Shown in pieces: positions 17,216 through 27,534 of a stretch of 64,000 nucleotides of DNA. A program made the position numbers and the translations under genes. The notes beneath the pieces are model-generated. The model had not been told where the DNA came from. It did no database searches and saw only the letters and a list, made by a program, of their open reading frames with translations. How positions within the stretch are numbered: the stretch's first letter is position 1; each line of letters begins with the position of its first letter. Source of the stretch: Gluconobacter wancherniae NBRC 103581 (lineage in GTDB: Bacteria > Pseudomonadota > Alphaproteobacteria > Acetobacterales > Acetobacteraceae); contig NZ_BJUZ01000001.1 in assembly GCF_007988885.1 (NCBI RefSeq), forward strand, positions 682,001 through 746,000. Reading direction: 5' to 3'.

Positions 17216-18223
17216 CTACACCTTGGTCTTCGCGTCAGGATGACGCTCCTGGCGCAGTTGCTCCGCCCCACGGCTTACCGCCTCGAACGTTGCATTTGCG
17301 AGTTCCTTGCGGGAGCTGAAATCTTCCGGTGCAAGGGGAGGGTGCAGAATGATCGTTGCGCGCATTGAGCGCCACTGGCCGAAGGACCAGAGGTGGGGGG
17401 CGAGGTTCATGTCGCCATACCATGAAAAGACGCTGCGGCGGTTGCGTGTCACCGGCAGGCCCTCAAGGCGGTCATAGACGATCGATATGGGTTGTATCAG
17501 CACTGGAGGGGCCTTGGGTGCGCCAGCCTGCTCCAGGCGTCCGGGCTTCGCGATTGCAAAGAAAGAAGACAGGAACGGAAGAACACGCGAGCCGTCCGAG
17601 GATGTGCCTTCCGGAAAGAGAATAATGTTGTCTCCCCCCTGCAGTCGTTCTGCCATTTCCCGTAGTTCACGTGCAGTTTCCTGCCGGTTGCGGCTCACGA
17701 AAATGGTCCGGCCCAGGCGTGCGATCGTACCGATAGCGGGCCATTTTCCGACCTCGCTTTTGGATACGAACACAGTGGGAAGAATGCTTCCGACGGTTGC
17801 GATATCAAGCCAGGAGGAATGGTTGCCAACAAAAATGACAGGGCGCTTGCCGTTTTTGATATCTACGGCGCTGTTTACACTGGCCGCGACTTCACCAACC
17901 CGACGCACGGTTATGCCTAGAAACACACATATTATGCGCCAGAAGAATCGGGCAAAATAGATTTTACTCTGGCCCGGAAGGCGCACGAGCACGGCCTGGA
18001 TAGCACACGACCAGAATGCCCAGATTAGGATCGTTGCCAGACGACGCGCGCACCTGAAGGCCCGTCCAGCAGAAGACGGGGTGGTCTGGTAGTGTCGCGG
18101 GAATGCGGCGTTGGCATCAATGACCGGGCGGCTGTGACGGCTTCGGCCGGAAGAAGACGGAACGGAAGGATGAGGCATGGGTAGTGAGTGATAGGGGTTT
18201 CGATGCGTTGAGACAATCTTCAT
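17216..18223 (-). CDS. PlsC-type 1-acyl-glycerol-3-phosphate acyltransferase
   Basis: About 335 residues from the ATG at 18223. Acyltransferase block I (NHSSWLD), the FVSKSEVGKWP block, FVSRNR and block III (FPEGTSSDGSRVLPF) are all present in the expected order. One hydrophobic segment (LATILIWAFWSCAIQAVLV) precedes them, so it is a membrane-associated phospholipid-synthesis enzyme. The first 80 residues are serine- and proline-rich and not conserved-looking. A TTG start at 18325 and an ATG at 18178 are alternatives. It is divergent from tamA. Confidence 0.82.
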   Translation of the reverse strand: MKIVSTHRNPYHSLPMPHPSVPSSSGRSRHSRPVIDANAAFPRHYQTTPSSAGRAFRCARRLATILIWAFWSCAIQAVLVRLPGQSKIYFARFFWRIICVFLGITVRRVGEVAASVNSAVDIKNGKRPVIFVGNHSSWLDIATVGSILPTVFVSKSEVGKWPAIGTIARLGRTIFVSRNRQETARELREMAERLQGGDNIILFPEGTSSDGSRVLPFLSSFFAIAKPGRLEQAGAPKAPPVLIQPISIVYDRLEGLPVTRNRRSVFSWYGDMNLAPHLWSFGQWRSMRATIILHPPLAPEDFSSRKELANATFEAVSRGAEQLRQERHPDAKTKV

Positions 18224-18324
18224 CAGGCTCTGGTCTGAAAACGCATTGCAACGAAGCGGTAAATGCGCGGTTAAAGTCTTGACAGTGCCCGTCGTGGCAG
18301 GCTCCTCAGGGTACAGATTGATCA

Positions 18325-20472
18325 ATGTCGTTTTCTTCTCCGGGCAGAGACCGGAATTCCCGCAACCCAGTTTCAGGAATAACGGTGAAGTCAGGCCGCA
18401 GCCTCGCCATCAGGCACATGTCCCTTGCTCTGGCGGGGGCGACAGTCTGTTCGTCTTCCTCATGGGCCGCTCCCCGCACTCCGGCTCCGGAGGCTGGTGA
18501 GAAGACGCTCGCCTATACGACGAATATAGAGCCAACCAAAGATGTCAGTGTTGATACTGGTATTGCAGCATCTTCCATGCTCCAGTCGTTGCAGAAAACG
18601 CAGGCTGTAGGTGCATATGCTCTCGCTGGTCGGATCCGTGGTGATTACGACCGGATTGATGGTGCGCTTCAGTCTCAGGGGTATTATGCGGGCTCGGTAA
18701 AGATTAGCGTTATTGTCGGTGGACGCACGCTAGACGGCCGTGATCCGATCCTTCCGGAGGCGCTTAACAACCTTCCGGCAGGGGCGAAGGTGAAAATCGA
18801 TATTGCTGCCAATCGTGGGGCACAGTTTCACATAGGCTCCATCACTCTGACCACCCCGCCCGAAGGTGCTGAGGGGAACGCGGAGCAAAGCGCATCTTCA
18901 AAGCGCAACCTTCCACCATCCAAGGCAAAAGCATCTGCACCCGCAGATGCCAGCCGCGCGTCGACTTCCGCCGAGGCTGCCGCACAGGGAATGCCCGTCA
19001 CGTTGAATAAAGCGGAACAGAAGGTGTTTGGCCTCTCCTCGGGGCAGCCTGCAGTGGCCTCGGATGTTCTTGCTGCGCAGGGGCACCTTCAGGATCTCTT
19101 GCAGGAAGAAGGACACGCAGTCGCAGATGTGTCCGCACCGCTCGCTTATCTTCGCCCTGAAACGAAGACCCTGGATTTGGTTTTTCGTGTCGCGAAAGGG
19201 CCTGTGGTCGTAATCGGCCCAATTAATATGAGCGGGCTTGCCAAGGTAAAGCAGGCGTTCCTGCGGCGCAGACTGATGGTGAAAGAAGGGCAGCTTTATC
19301 AACCTTCAACGATCGAGGCTGCACGACAGGATCTGGCCAGCGTGGGTGTTTTTTCTTCCGTGCAGGTGAGAAATGCGCCGCCTATTATCACTCTGACGCC
19401 GGGCAAGAGTCTGGTTCCGGGTGTATTTCAGGCGATGCCGATAGATTTTGGATTCAAGGAATCCAAGCGCCGTACCGTTGCAGCCCAACTTGGATATTCG
19501 ACTGATTTGGGTGGTCGTGCTGGTGCCACCTGGACGCATCATAATCTTTTCGGCAACGCCGAGCGGCTGAAACTGACGGCGCTTGTCACCGGTCTGGGTG
19601 GTTCAGCGCAGCAGGGGCTTGGATATGATGTTTATGCAGATCTCATGAAGCCTGATTTCATGGGGCGGGGCAGAAATCTCAGTGTCCGTGTGGAGGGTGT
19701 CCGTCAGGATCTTTATTCGTACACCCAGACTGCTCTGTTGGCGCGTGTTGGCATCACGCAGCATGTCGCGCGTTTCTGGACAGTGTCTGGAAGCCTCTCG
19801 GCGGAACAGGAGCATATTCGCCAGTTTGGCGTTGGACGGAACTATTTCATCGTCTCGGCGCCCCTGAACGGGACATATGATAGCACGGAACTCTCCAATC
19901 CGATTGATCCCGCTACACATGGAATTCGTGCATCTGTGTCCGTTACGCCATCGGTATCTCTGGAGAGCCAGACGTCCTTTTTCACGCTTTTGAGTGCACA
20001 GATTTCGACTTATTTTGACCTGGCAAGACTGGGGCTTACGAAGCCGGGGCGTAGCGTATTCGCCGTCCGTGGAATAGTCGGGTCGGTACAAGGTGCATCC
20101 ACGTATCAGATTCCGCCAGATCAGCGTCTGTATGCCGGTGGTCCAGCCACGATCCGTGGTTTCCGTTATCAGGGCGTAGGCCCTCAATATGGCAACACAA
20201 AATACGCGATCGGCGGCACGTCCCTTGATGCGGGCAGTGTCGAGTTTCGCCAGCGCATTCTCAAGAGTTTTGGAATGGCGGCCTTTGCCGATGCAGGCCA
20301 GGTTGGAGACAATTCAACGCCGGGACATGGTGCGTTGCGCGTCGGCTATGGTGGAGGCGTAAGGTATTACACCCCCATTGGGCCCATCCGTGTTGATGTT
20401 GCACTGCCTGTAAACCGACCGCCCCATGGAGATAAATGGGAGCTTTATATCGGCCTCGGAGAGACTTTCTGA
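18325..20472 (+). CDS. tamA: Omp85-family outer-membrane translocation protein TamA
   Basis: 715 residues. An export signal is plausible around MSLALAGATVCSSSSWAA, so the first 30 residues may not be translated. POTRA-like regions fill the first half, including VVVIGPINMSGLAK and EGQLYQPSTIEAARQDL. The C-terminal half is a beta-barrel with the Omp85 motif GGPATIRGFRYQGVGP and ends in an aromatic residue (YIGLGETF). TamA works with TamB in moving proteins or lipids to the outer membrane. The stop overlaps the tamB start as TGATG. An Ala/Ser/Lys-rich linker near residues 180-225 is unusual in composition. Confidence 0.88.
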   Translation: MSFSSPGRDRNSRNPVSGITVKSGRSLAIRHMSLALAGATVCSSSSWAAPRTPAPEAGEKTLAYTTNIEPTKDVSVDTGIAASSMLQSLQKTQAVGAYALAGRIRGDYDRIDGALQSQGYYAGSVKISVIVGGRTLDGRDPILPEALNNLPAGAKVKIDIAANRGAQFHIGSITLTTPPEGAEGNAEQSASSKRNLPPSKAKASAPADASRASTSAEAAAQGMPVTLNKAEQKVFGLSSGQPAVASDVLAAQGHLQDLLQEEGHAVADVSAPLAYLRPETKTLDLVFRVAKGPVVVIGPINMSGLAKVKQAFLRRRLMVKEGQLYQPSTIEAARQDLASVGVFSSVQVRNAPPIITLTPGKSLVPGVFQAMPIDFGFKESKRRTVAAQLGYSTDLGGRAGATWTHHNLFGNAERLKLTALVTGLGGSAQQGLGYDVYADLMKPDFMGRGRNLSVRVEGVRQDLYSYTQTALLARVGITQHVARFWTVSGSLSAEQEHIRQFGVGRNYFIVSAPLNGTYDSTELSNPIDPATHGIRASVSVTPSVSLESQTSFFTLLSAQISTYFDLARLGLTKPGRSVFAVRGIVGSVQGASTYQIPPDQRLYAGGPATIRGFRYQGVGPQYGNTKYAIGGTSLDAGSVEFRQRILKSFGMAAFADAGQVGDNSTPGHGALRVGYGGGVRYYTPIGPIRVDVALPVNRPPHGDKWELYIGLGETF

Positions 20473-23400
20473 TGCGCGCACGCAGAATCATTCTCTGGTC
20501 CGCAGCGATTATTGTCGGTGTGCCTGTTGCACTTTCGGTGCTGGCAATTTCCGTGGTTTTGGTTGGCGTGAACATCAGCCCGGGACAGCGCCTGATCGAG
20601 CGTAAGGTCGGCCCGCTTACGGGAGGTATGGTCGAAATTTCCGGGCTTTCCGGAATGCTCCCCCAACACCTTGCACTGAGCAGTCTACGGATACGCGACA
20701 CGAAAGGCATCTGGCTTGAGCTGGATGATTTTGATCTTCGCTGGTCGCCGCTGTCGCTCTTGCACATGGACGCACGTGTTAACTCCCTGACAGCAAGGCG
20801 ACTGTCGCTCATCCGCGCGCCTGTTTCGGATTCAGGTGCCTCGGCGCCCCAGAAATCGACCACGTCCAGATCCAGTCTGCACATGCGTGTGGATCTGGAG
20901 CGTTTGCACGTTGACAGGATAGAGGTCGGTGCAGATTTCACGGGGCGACCGACCCTTTTCACACTTGATGGGCATGCACGGATTGGCTCTGTAGCGCCTT
21001 TCCTGAATGGTGTGAGTGCGCGCACGCTGCCGAATATGGATGTAGGGCTCCATCTGGGTCGACTAGATGTTGCATCTGCTTTGGATGTTACGCTTCAGAC
21101 GCCATCCGATCATATTGCCCTTGCTGCATCTTTCAAGGAAGGGGCTGGTGGTTTTGCCACGACACTGGGGCAACTGCCGCAGATTGATCCGCTCGATCTT
21201 CATCTTAACCTGAATGGCCTACGCACGAATGCGGCACTTGATTTCGGGCTGAGCGCTGGCCCGGTTACAGCGTCCGCAACGGGTCCGATCAATCTGTACG
21301 ATAATTCAGGAAATCTGCGCGTCCGGGCAAATGCTCCTGCCATGGTTCTGAGGCCGGGTATTGGCTGGAACGCGATCACACTCGATACCTCTCTCCGAGG
21401 CCCGTTCAAGGCTCCTGCCGGGGCTGGCGTACTGGACATTGATGCCCTCACGGCAGCCGGGGCGGGTATCGGGCATCTTCACGCACGCTTTGATGGTGCC
21501 GAGGGGGCCAGGCCCGCTGATACGCTTGCTCATCTTGTCGCTACACTGGATGGTTTGAGAATCCCCGGCTCTGAGCCAACACTGCTGGCGAGTGCTCCCC
21601 TGACGGTCGATGTCTCTGCGCATCCACTTGCAGACACGATGCCGATTACAGCAAAAATCGACCATCCCCTGCTTCACGCCACAAGTTCTGCCAATCTTAA
21701 ACCTGCGGCCCACGGACATCTGGATCTGGCGCTGCCTGATCTGAGGCCTCTCGCAGCAATTGGTAAAACGGATATTCAGGGCAGCGCTGCACTTTCAGCC
21801 GATTTTGCAATGCCCGCCACACCTAAGGCAGACCTCACGGTTGATGCGAAGGGTAGCCTTTCCATCACAGGGGGGCAGGCTCAGGCCTTGAACCTTATTG
21901 GCAAGGATGGGCAGTTTTCAGCCCACCTCGCAAAGTCGCCATCCAATATCCTGACGCTCAAGGGTTTTGGTCTGGACGGGCAGGCAGTTCATCTTCTGGT
22001 TCAAGCTGTGGTTGACCTCGCCCATGGCAACCGGATGCAGACAAAGGCAACCGTCTCGTTGCCGGACCTTAAAAAGGTCAGTCCGTCCCTTCTGGGAAAT
22101 ATGGACTTAAATGCCACAGCCGATGGCCCAACAGATGATCTTGCTGTGAAAGCGCATATCGGCGGCGACTTCGGGACCACACAGGTTGTGAAGGGGCCTT
22201 TATCCCTTGATGCGGACTTCGCACACCTGCCTTCCAAACCACAGGGTACGCTTCTTGCAAACGGAACGCTCGACAATGCGCCATTGGCGTTGGATACCGC
22301 TCTGTCGCGCGATGAGAATGGCACGTTCCACCTAGATCTGCATAAGCTGGACTGGAGCAGCCTAAAAGGTCAGGGAAGCCTGCGCCTGCCTTCGGGAGCA
22401 AAGGTGCCGCTGGGAGATCTGGATGTTTCCGTGCGGGATCTTTCCACGTTCCGCAGGTTGGTCGGACAGGCCATAGCGGGCCATCTCACGCTTGCCCTTC
22501 ATACGACAGAGACCGATAACGCTCCGCCGCAGGTTCGGCTGGGACTTGATGGCAGTCTGGCCATGGCTCCGGCCTCCATCAAGGCACTGAAGCTTGCTGG
22601 AACCATTAATAATCCCCTTGTTGATCCAGATCTTAATCTGGCGCTGGATCTGTCCGGTTTGCAGGCGCAGGGCATTACAGGTCAGGCCCATGCGACGGCA
22701 AAGGGAACGCAGTCTGCACTGGCGATTGCACTCAAGGGGGCGTTCCAGAATGTGATGGATGCTCCTGCGAACGCAGATGCGGCAATCCTGCTTGATCTCC
22801 CCAAAAAAACTGTCCGTGTTGATCGCCTCATGGCGCTCGTCAAAGGGGAGCAGGTTCGTCTTGGTAAACCTGCGACGGTAACGTTTGGCGATCATATGGG
22901 TGTAGATCGACTTCTCGCCACGCTGGCGCCGAGCGGCGTTGCACCCGCGACGGTTGATGTTTCAGGCACTCTCAAACCGTCTCTGGCTCTGGCGGTGAAA
23001 CTTGATCATCTGACGCCTGCTATTGCCAAACCGTTCGCACCAACTCTCGCTGCCAACGGTGTTATTTCTGCGAATGCCAAGTTGGGGGGAACCCTTCAGG
23101 CCCCAACGGGCACCATCTCGCTTTCTGCCCGGGGTCTGCAGATGCAGACCGGCCCTGCGGCATCACTCCCTGCGGCGGAAATTCTCGCCAATATCGGGCT
23201 TACAGGACAAGCGGCGCGTGTCGATGCCACGCTCGCTGCGGGACCTTCCATTGCGCTCGCGGTTCGTGGGACTGCGCCATTGTCAAAGACGGGGCTGATA
23301 GCCCTGACGACGAATGGTCACGTTAATCTTGCTGTAGCGAATGGCGTTCTCGGTGCAAACGGGATGAGCCTTGCGGGGCAGGTTGGAATTAATCTCAACG

Positions 23401-24608
23401 TTTCAGGAAGCGCTGCGGATCCACGTGCCAGCGGCCGTGTGACGTTGCAGAACGCAGCATTCAACCACTACGCGCAGGGCGTGCACCTGACGGATATGAG
23501 TGGGGCGGTTGTTGCCACTGGCGACACGATCACGCTGGAGCATGTTCTGGCGCATGCCGGACCAGGCACAATTGCTGTGGATGGAAGCGTTGGGGTTTTT
23601 AGGCCGGGAATGCCGGTTGACCTGAGAGTGGTTTCGCAGAAGGCACGTCCCGTCGCGAGTGATCTGCTGACTGCCACGATCAATACGGATCTGCATATTC
23701 ATGGGCAGGCCACGACGCGTCTGGATGTGGATGGTCAGATTGGTATTCCAAACGCCGCCATCAATATTCCTGATTCAATGCCTGCTTCAGTGCCCCAGCT
23801 GGATGTCATTCGCCCCGGTCAGCAGGCACCGACCAGCACGAGCAGTCTGGTGATCGGTCTTGGGATCGATGTGGTGTCACCGGGCCAGTTGTTCGTCCGT
23901 GGGCACGGTATTTTTGCGGAAATGCAAGGGCGCCTGCACGTGGGTGGTCTCAGCACAGCTCCGGTCGTTACTGGTGGATTTGATCTGCGGCGTGGTAACT
24001 TCAATCTTGCGGGTATCAACCTGAATTTCACCAATGGTCGTGTCGGGTTCAATGGGGCGGGTGTGAACCACAAGCTTGATCCAACTCTGGATTTCCGTGC
24101 GGATCGTAATGCAAGTGGCACACTGGCCAGCCTCGTAGTGGGTGGATATGCCAGTGCGCCCAAGCTGGATTTCACGTCTGTTCCTAGTCTGCCCCGCGAT
24201 CAGGTTCTGGCGATCCTTCTGTTCGGCACGGACAGTCATTCACTGTCCACGACCCAGCTGGCCGAACTGGGGGCTGCCGTGGCGCAGCTTGCGGGCGGTG
24301 GGTCGTTTGATCCGTTGGGAACGGTGCGCAACGCACTTGGTCTGGACCGCCTGAGCGTGGGTGGTGGCAGTGGCGTTGGAAATGGTGGAGCCAGCCTTGA
24401 AGCAGGAAAATACGTCATGCGAGGGGTATATGTGGGTGCCAAGCAGGCCACATCCGGTGCGGGCACACAGGCGCAGGTTCAGATCGACCTGACCAAGCGG
24501 CTCAAGATTAACACGACCGTTGGAACGGGTGGGCAGGTGACGGGCTTTACGACACCTGAAAATGATCCAGGATCAAGCGTTGGCCTGTCATACGGATTTA
24601 ACTACTGA
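20472..24608 (+). CDS. tamB: TamB/AsmA-like translocation and lipid-transport protein
   Basis: 1378 residues from the ATG that overlaps the tamA stop. One N-terminal membrane anchor (ILWSAAIIVGVPVALSVLAI) is followed by more than a thousand residues of repetitive beta structure. The protein ends in the DUF490/TamB domain, seen in LDFRADRNASGTLASL, the DQVLAILLFGTDS stretch and a final SYGFNY. The family forms a hydrophobic groove spanning the periplasm that is thought to carry phospholipids. Its 3' end overlaps the convergent glycosyltransferase gene by seven bases. Confidence 0.92.
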   Translation: MRARRIILWSAAIIVGVPVALSVLAISVVLVGVNISPGQRLIERKVGPLTGGMVEISGLSGMLPQHLALSSLRIRDTKGIWLELDDFDLRWSPLSLLHMDARVNSLTARRLSLIRAPVSDSGASAPQKSTTSRSSLHMRVDLERLHVDRIEVGADFTGRPTLFTLDGHARIGSVAPFLNGVSARTLPNMDVGLHLGRLDVASALDVTLQTPSDHIALAASFKEGAGGFATTLGQLPQIDPLDLHLNLNGLRTNAALDFGLSAGPVTASATGPINLYDNSGNLRVRANAPAMVLRPGIGWNAITLDTSLRGPFKAPAGAGVLDIDALTAAGAGIGHLHARFDGAEGARPADTLAHLVATLDGLRIPGSEPTLLASAPLTVDVSAHPLADTMPITAKIDHPLLHATSSANLKPAAHGHLDLALPDLRPLAAIGKTDIQGSAALSADFAMPATPKADLTVDAKGSLSITGGQAQALNLIGKDGQFSAHLAKSPSNILTLKGFGLDGQAVHLLVQAVVDLAHGNRMQTKATVSLPDLKKVSPSLLGNMDLNATADGPTDDLAVKAHIGGDFGTTQVVKGPLSLDADFAHLPSKPQGTLLANGTLDNAPLALDTALSRDENGTFHLDLHKLDWSSLKGQGSLRLPSGAKVPLGDLDVSVRDLSTFRRLVGQAIAGHLTLALHTTETDNAPPQVRLGLDGSLAMAPASIKALKLAGTINNPLVDPDLNLALDLSGLQAQGITGQAHATAKGTQSALAIALKGAFQNVMDAPANADAAILLDLPKKTVRVDRLMALVKGEQVRLGKPATVTFGDHMGVDRLLATLAPSGVAPATVDVSGTLKPSLALAVKLDHLTPAIAKPFAPTLAANGVISANAKLGGTLQAPTGTISLSARGLQMQTGPAASLPAAEILANIGLTGQAARVDATLAAGPSIALAVRGTAPLSKTGLIALTTNGHVNLAVANGVLGANGMSLAGQVGINLNVSGSAADPRASGRVTLQNAAFNHYAQGVHLTDMSGAVVATGDTITLEHVLAHAGPGTIAVDGSVGVFRPGMPVDLRVVSQKARPVASDLLTATINTDLHIHGQATTRLDVDGQIGIPNAAINIPDSMPASVPQLDVIRPGQQAPTSTSSLVIGLGIDVVSPGQLFVRGHGIFAEMQGRLHVGGLSTAPVVTGGFDLRRGNFNLAGINLNFTNGRVGFNGAGVNHKLDPTLDFRADRNASGTLASLVVGGYASAPKLDFTSVPSLPRDQVLAILLFGTDSHSLSTTQLAELGAAVAQLAGGGSFDPLGTVRNALGLDRLSVGGGSGVGNGGASLEAGKYVMRGVYVGAKQATSGAGTQAQVQIDLTKRLKINTTVGTGGQVTGFTTPENDPGSSVGLSYGFNY

Positions 24609-26194
24609 CGTAACATCAGCGCGTTCTGGAGGGCTTTCCGGACGCGCAGCACCACATCCGTCCAGTCTCCGAAACGGGTCTGGCGGATGATTTCCAGCGT
24701 TGGGTACCACGGGCTGTCCGTGCGATCATGCATCCAGCGCCAGCAATTATTATAGCGGTCCATCATCAGGACCTTCTTTCCCATGCCGCCGCCAAGATGC
24801 ACGATCGACGTATCAACTGACACGACGATGTCCAGATTCGCTATCAGCGCAGCTGTGTCATCCATATCCAGACACTGCGGCATGAAATCGATGAGTTTCC
24901 CGGGGAAGTCTGCAATCTGGCTGGATGCTGCGTCTTTCTGAAGGGAATAGAAACTGATCCCATCCAGATCTGCCAGCGGAGACAGTGCGGAGAGAGGAAG
25001 GGAGCGGTGCCGGTCTACCATGTAGGCTGCCGTGTTTTCCGGTCGTGCACCTCCGGCCCAGACAAGCCCCACGCGTAGGTTACGATCCCGATGAAGGATC
25101 TTCTTCCAGTTTTCGGCTTTTATGGGGGCTGGCGTGATGTAAGGCACCGGAGCGCCCATTGCGTCTGGCGTGCCAGAAAAAGCGCGCGGCAAGCTTATGA
25201 ACGGGCAATGGTAATCATATTGTGGTTGTTCGCCGCCAGTCTGGACGCTGTGCGTGCCCTCGATCCGGCGCGTGATGGCGGCAAGCGTTGAGGCACCCCA
25301 GACAGTAATGCTGGCGCCGGTTCTTGCGAGGGCAGGCAAATAGCGCAGATACATCAACGTATCGCCCAGACCCTCCTCCTGCGTAACCAGAACGCGTTTA
25401 CCCCTCAGGTCGAGATTTGGTGAGATCGTGGGTAGCAGGTCGCCATAGGGAAGGCTGGTATGACCGGGGAGGGACAGGCGCCATTCATGTTCGGTCCAGC
25501 CTTGTGCGAGCCGTCCGCTTTTTAGCATGGCGATAGAATGATTAAGTCTGAGGCTGGGTTCGTTTGGAGCGATCGCTATGGCGTGGCGATAGAGATTGTT
25601 CGCTTCATCCATCCGCCCGATACTGCTGAGGATACAGGCAAGATTGCATAGCGGCCCCCAGTTTTCGGGAGAGGCTTTGCGGATATCCTCCAGAACGACG
25701 AGGGCTTCGTCGAATTTTCCCTGTTCGTAAAGGACCATGGAAAGTGTGTTTCTGGGACTGTTGGCCTCAGGTTGGCGGCTGATGCTGTCGCGAATGTAAC
25801 GCTCGGCTTCCGTGAAATAGCCTAATTGCATCAGGATGGTGCCCTGCAACTCCGGAAGCCGGTAATCAGCGGGATTTCTGGCGACACAGGCTTTCAGCAG
25901 CTTTAGCAAATCAGCGCGGCGGCCCAACACTGCCGCCTGATCAAAGAATGCTATCGCGGGATGGGGGCCGATGGGTTCTGAAACCGTACTCAATGCTTCG
26001 GCGGAGCGCTCATAATTTCCCAGAAGAAACCAGGCTCGCGCGAGCAGAATCGTATTTTGTGGATTTTCAGGAAGATCCCGAAGCAGGTTCAGAGCTTCTT
26101 GAGGTCTGTTTCCCTCAAGCGCCTTTACGGCCCGATCACGGAACACGGCATGCTCAGCATGAGGAGGAGGCGCAAGGTCGGCTTGGGTCTGCAT
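24602..26194 (-). CDS. Tetratricopeptide-repeat protein with a glycosyltransferase-like C-terminal domain
   Basis: 530 residues. The N-terminal half holds about six TPR units (for example ALNLLRDLPENPQNTILLAR, GTILMQLGYFTEAERYI, YEQGKFDEALVVLEDI). The C-terminal half has the GT9/GT41-like pattern of TPR transferases: LVTQEEGLGDTLMYLRYLP, VGLVWAGG and VSVDTSIVHLGGGMGKKVL. This architecture is common in acetic acid bacteria, where it is annotated as a TPR glycosyltransferase; acceptor and donor are unknown. The gene follows the receiver-domain gene by ten bases and likely shares its operon. Confidence 0.78.
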   Translation of the reverse strand: MQTQADLAPPPHAEHAVFRDRAVKALEGNRPQEALNLLRDLPENPQNTILLARAWFLLGNYERSAEALSTVSEPIGPHPAIAFFDQAAVLGRRADLLKLLKACVARNPADYRLPELQGTILMQLGYFTEAERYIRDSISRQPEANSPRNTLSMVLYEQGKFDEALVVLEDIRKASPENWGPLCNLACILSSIGRMDEANNLYRHAIAIAPNEPSLRLNHSIAMLKSGRLAQGWTEHEWRLSLPGHTSLPYGDLLPTISPNLDLRGKRVLVTQEEGLGDTLMYLRYLPALARTGASITVWGASTLAAITRRIEGTHSVQTGGEQPQYDYHCPFISLPRAFSGTPDAMGAPVPYITPAPIKAENWKKILHRDRNLRVGLVWAGGARPENTAAYMVDRHRSLPLSALSPLADLDGISFYSLQKDAASSQIADFPGKLIDFMPQCLDMDDTAALIANLDIVVSVDTSIVHLGGGMGKKVLMMDRYNNCWRWMHDRTDSPWYPTLEIIRQTRFGDWTDVVLRVRKALQNALMLRQ

Positions 26195-26204
26195 CGGAAA
26201 ACCT

Positions 26205-26585
26205 TCAGGAGGTCGACGATCCGGTCATGTCTTCAATGGCTTCCAGAATACTGGCCAGCGTATAAGGCTTTGAAATGAAGCGGTCTCGTGCAGGATCACC
26301 GGACGTCTCATCCCGCCGAAGTGCACCATGCCCGCTGATATAGATCACGGGCAGGTCTGGCCACTTGTCCCGCGCAAGGTGGGTGATGGCCATTCCGTCG
26401 CCATCAGGCAGGGTCAGATCCGCGACGAGTGCATGCAGCACTGGTTCGGACCTGACGGCCTCAGCAGCTTCGGCGCAGTTTTCAGCTTCCCGCACCGCCA
26501 TTCCGCTATCCTGCAGGAATTCCATGAGACAGGTGCGGATCAGAAAATCGTCTTCAACAACGAGAACGGCAAGGGAAGCATTCAT
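26205..26585 (-). CDS. Single-domain response regulator (receiver only)
   Basis: 126 residues, the whole of it a receiver domain. The acidic pair is in VVEDDFLI, the phospho-acceptor aspartate in LVADLTLPDGDG, the switch serine in VIYISGHG and the conserved lysine in FISKPYT. There is no output domain, so it must act by protein contact or as a phosphate relay. No histidine kinase lies nearby. The start is the ATG at 26585, five bases after the SDR stop. The longer frame to 26621 would overlap the SDR gene. Confidence 0.85.
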   Translation of the reverse strand: MNASLAVLVVEDDFLIRTCLMEFLQDSGMAVREAENCAEAAEAVRSEPVLHALVADLTLPDGDGMAITHLARDKWPDLPVIYISGHGALRRDETSGDPARDRFISKPYTLASILEAIEDMTGSSTS

Positions 26586-26589
26586 ATGG

Positions 26590-27390
26590 TTACGAGGACC
26601 AGTTCTTTTCGAAATCACCATACAGCGTCAGACCGCCATCGACGTAGAGCGTCTGGCCAGTGATGTAGGTGCTTTCTTCTGATGCCAGAAACGCAACCGT
26701 ATCTGCGATTTCGCGACTTTCGCCGGGGCGCTTCATCGGAATATGGCTTGAAACGGCCTTGTACTGCTCCGGATCGTTGATCCAGGACATGTTGATCGGC
26801 GTGACAATCGCACCTGGTGCAACTGCGTTCACACGAATGCCACGGCTGGCGTATTCGAGCGCGAGTGAGCGCACGATATTGCCAACGGCACCCTTGGACG
26901 CCGAGTAACCAAGGTAGTGAGGTTTGGGAATGATCTGGTGAACGGAAGAGTTCACGATGATCACGCCGTGAATGTTGTTTTCAAGCCAGTACTTGAGTGC
27001 GGCACGACACGGCAGCATGACGCCTGTCACGTTCACAGCCATCACGCCTTCGAAGTCTTCGAGCTTGATATCTTCGGAAGGAGACGGGATCTGGTAGCCT
27101 GCATTGCAGACGAGAATATCCAGACCGCCCATGGCCTCGATGCTTTCACGCATCAAACGCTCGACGTCGGCTTCCTTGGAAATATCACCTGCAGCGATCA
27201 CATGCTCGCCACCCGATACCTTTGGCATCGCGTCGCGAACGGCGATCAGCTTGTCTTCCTTGCGGCCATTCAGGGCAACCTGTGCGCCTTCCTGTGCAAA
27301 ACGCAGGGCAGTGGCTTCGCCAATGCCTTGCGAGGCACCGGTGACGAGCACCTTCTTGCCTGCAAAACGGTCCTTGTAAGGGCTGGGCAT
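26590..27390 (-). CDS. Glucose 1-dehydrogenase-like short-chain dehydrogenase
   Basis: 266 residues. Cofactor motif TGASQGIG, NAG motif VCNAGYQ and catalytic YSASK (with S in NSSVHQ) are all present. The overall sequence follows bacterial glucose 1-dehydrogenases closely, including GAIVTPIN, DPEQYKAV and the C-terminal DGGLTLYGDF. An arginine in NGRKEDK after beta-2 favours NADP. Acetic acid bacteria have a soluble NADP glucose dehydrogenase of this type. The ATG at 27390 has AAGGAG eight to nine bases upstream; the preceding GTG at 27393 is too close to it. It leads the SDR, receiver and TPR-transferase run. Confidence 0.85.
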   Translation of the reverse strand: MPSPYKDRFAGKKVLVTGASQGIGEATALRFAQEGAQVALNGRKEDKLIAVRDAMPKVSGGEHVIAAGDISKEADVERLMRESIEAMGGLDILVCNAGYQIPSPSEDIKLEDFEGVMAVNVTGVMLPCRAALKYWLENNIHGVIIVNSSVHQIIPKPHYLGYSASKGAVGNIVRSLALEYASRGIRVNAVAPGAIVTPINMSWINDPEQYKAVSSHIPMKRPGESREIADTVAFLASEESTYITGQTLYVDGGLTLYGDFEKNWSS

Positions 27391-27534
27391 CACGGCCTCT
27401 CCTTAATTAAAAAGCGGGGTAGGATGCACGCATCCCGATCCAGGGCCAGCTGTATGAAGCATACTGGGAGGATCGGAATGCAGAAAAACCATTACACGCC
27501 TCAAAGCAGGGCGCACAGGTCTGGAAACGGACGG

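Noticed and set aside
16987-17271. 94-codon minus-strand frame between the acyltransferase and miaB
   Set aside because: Overlaps both flanking genes in another frame, and the composition (many Arg, Thr, Cys) looks random.
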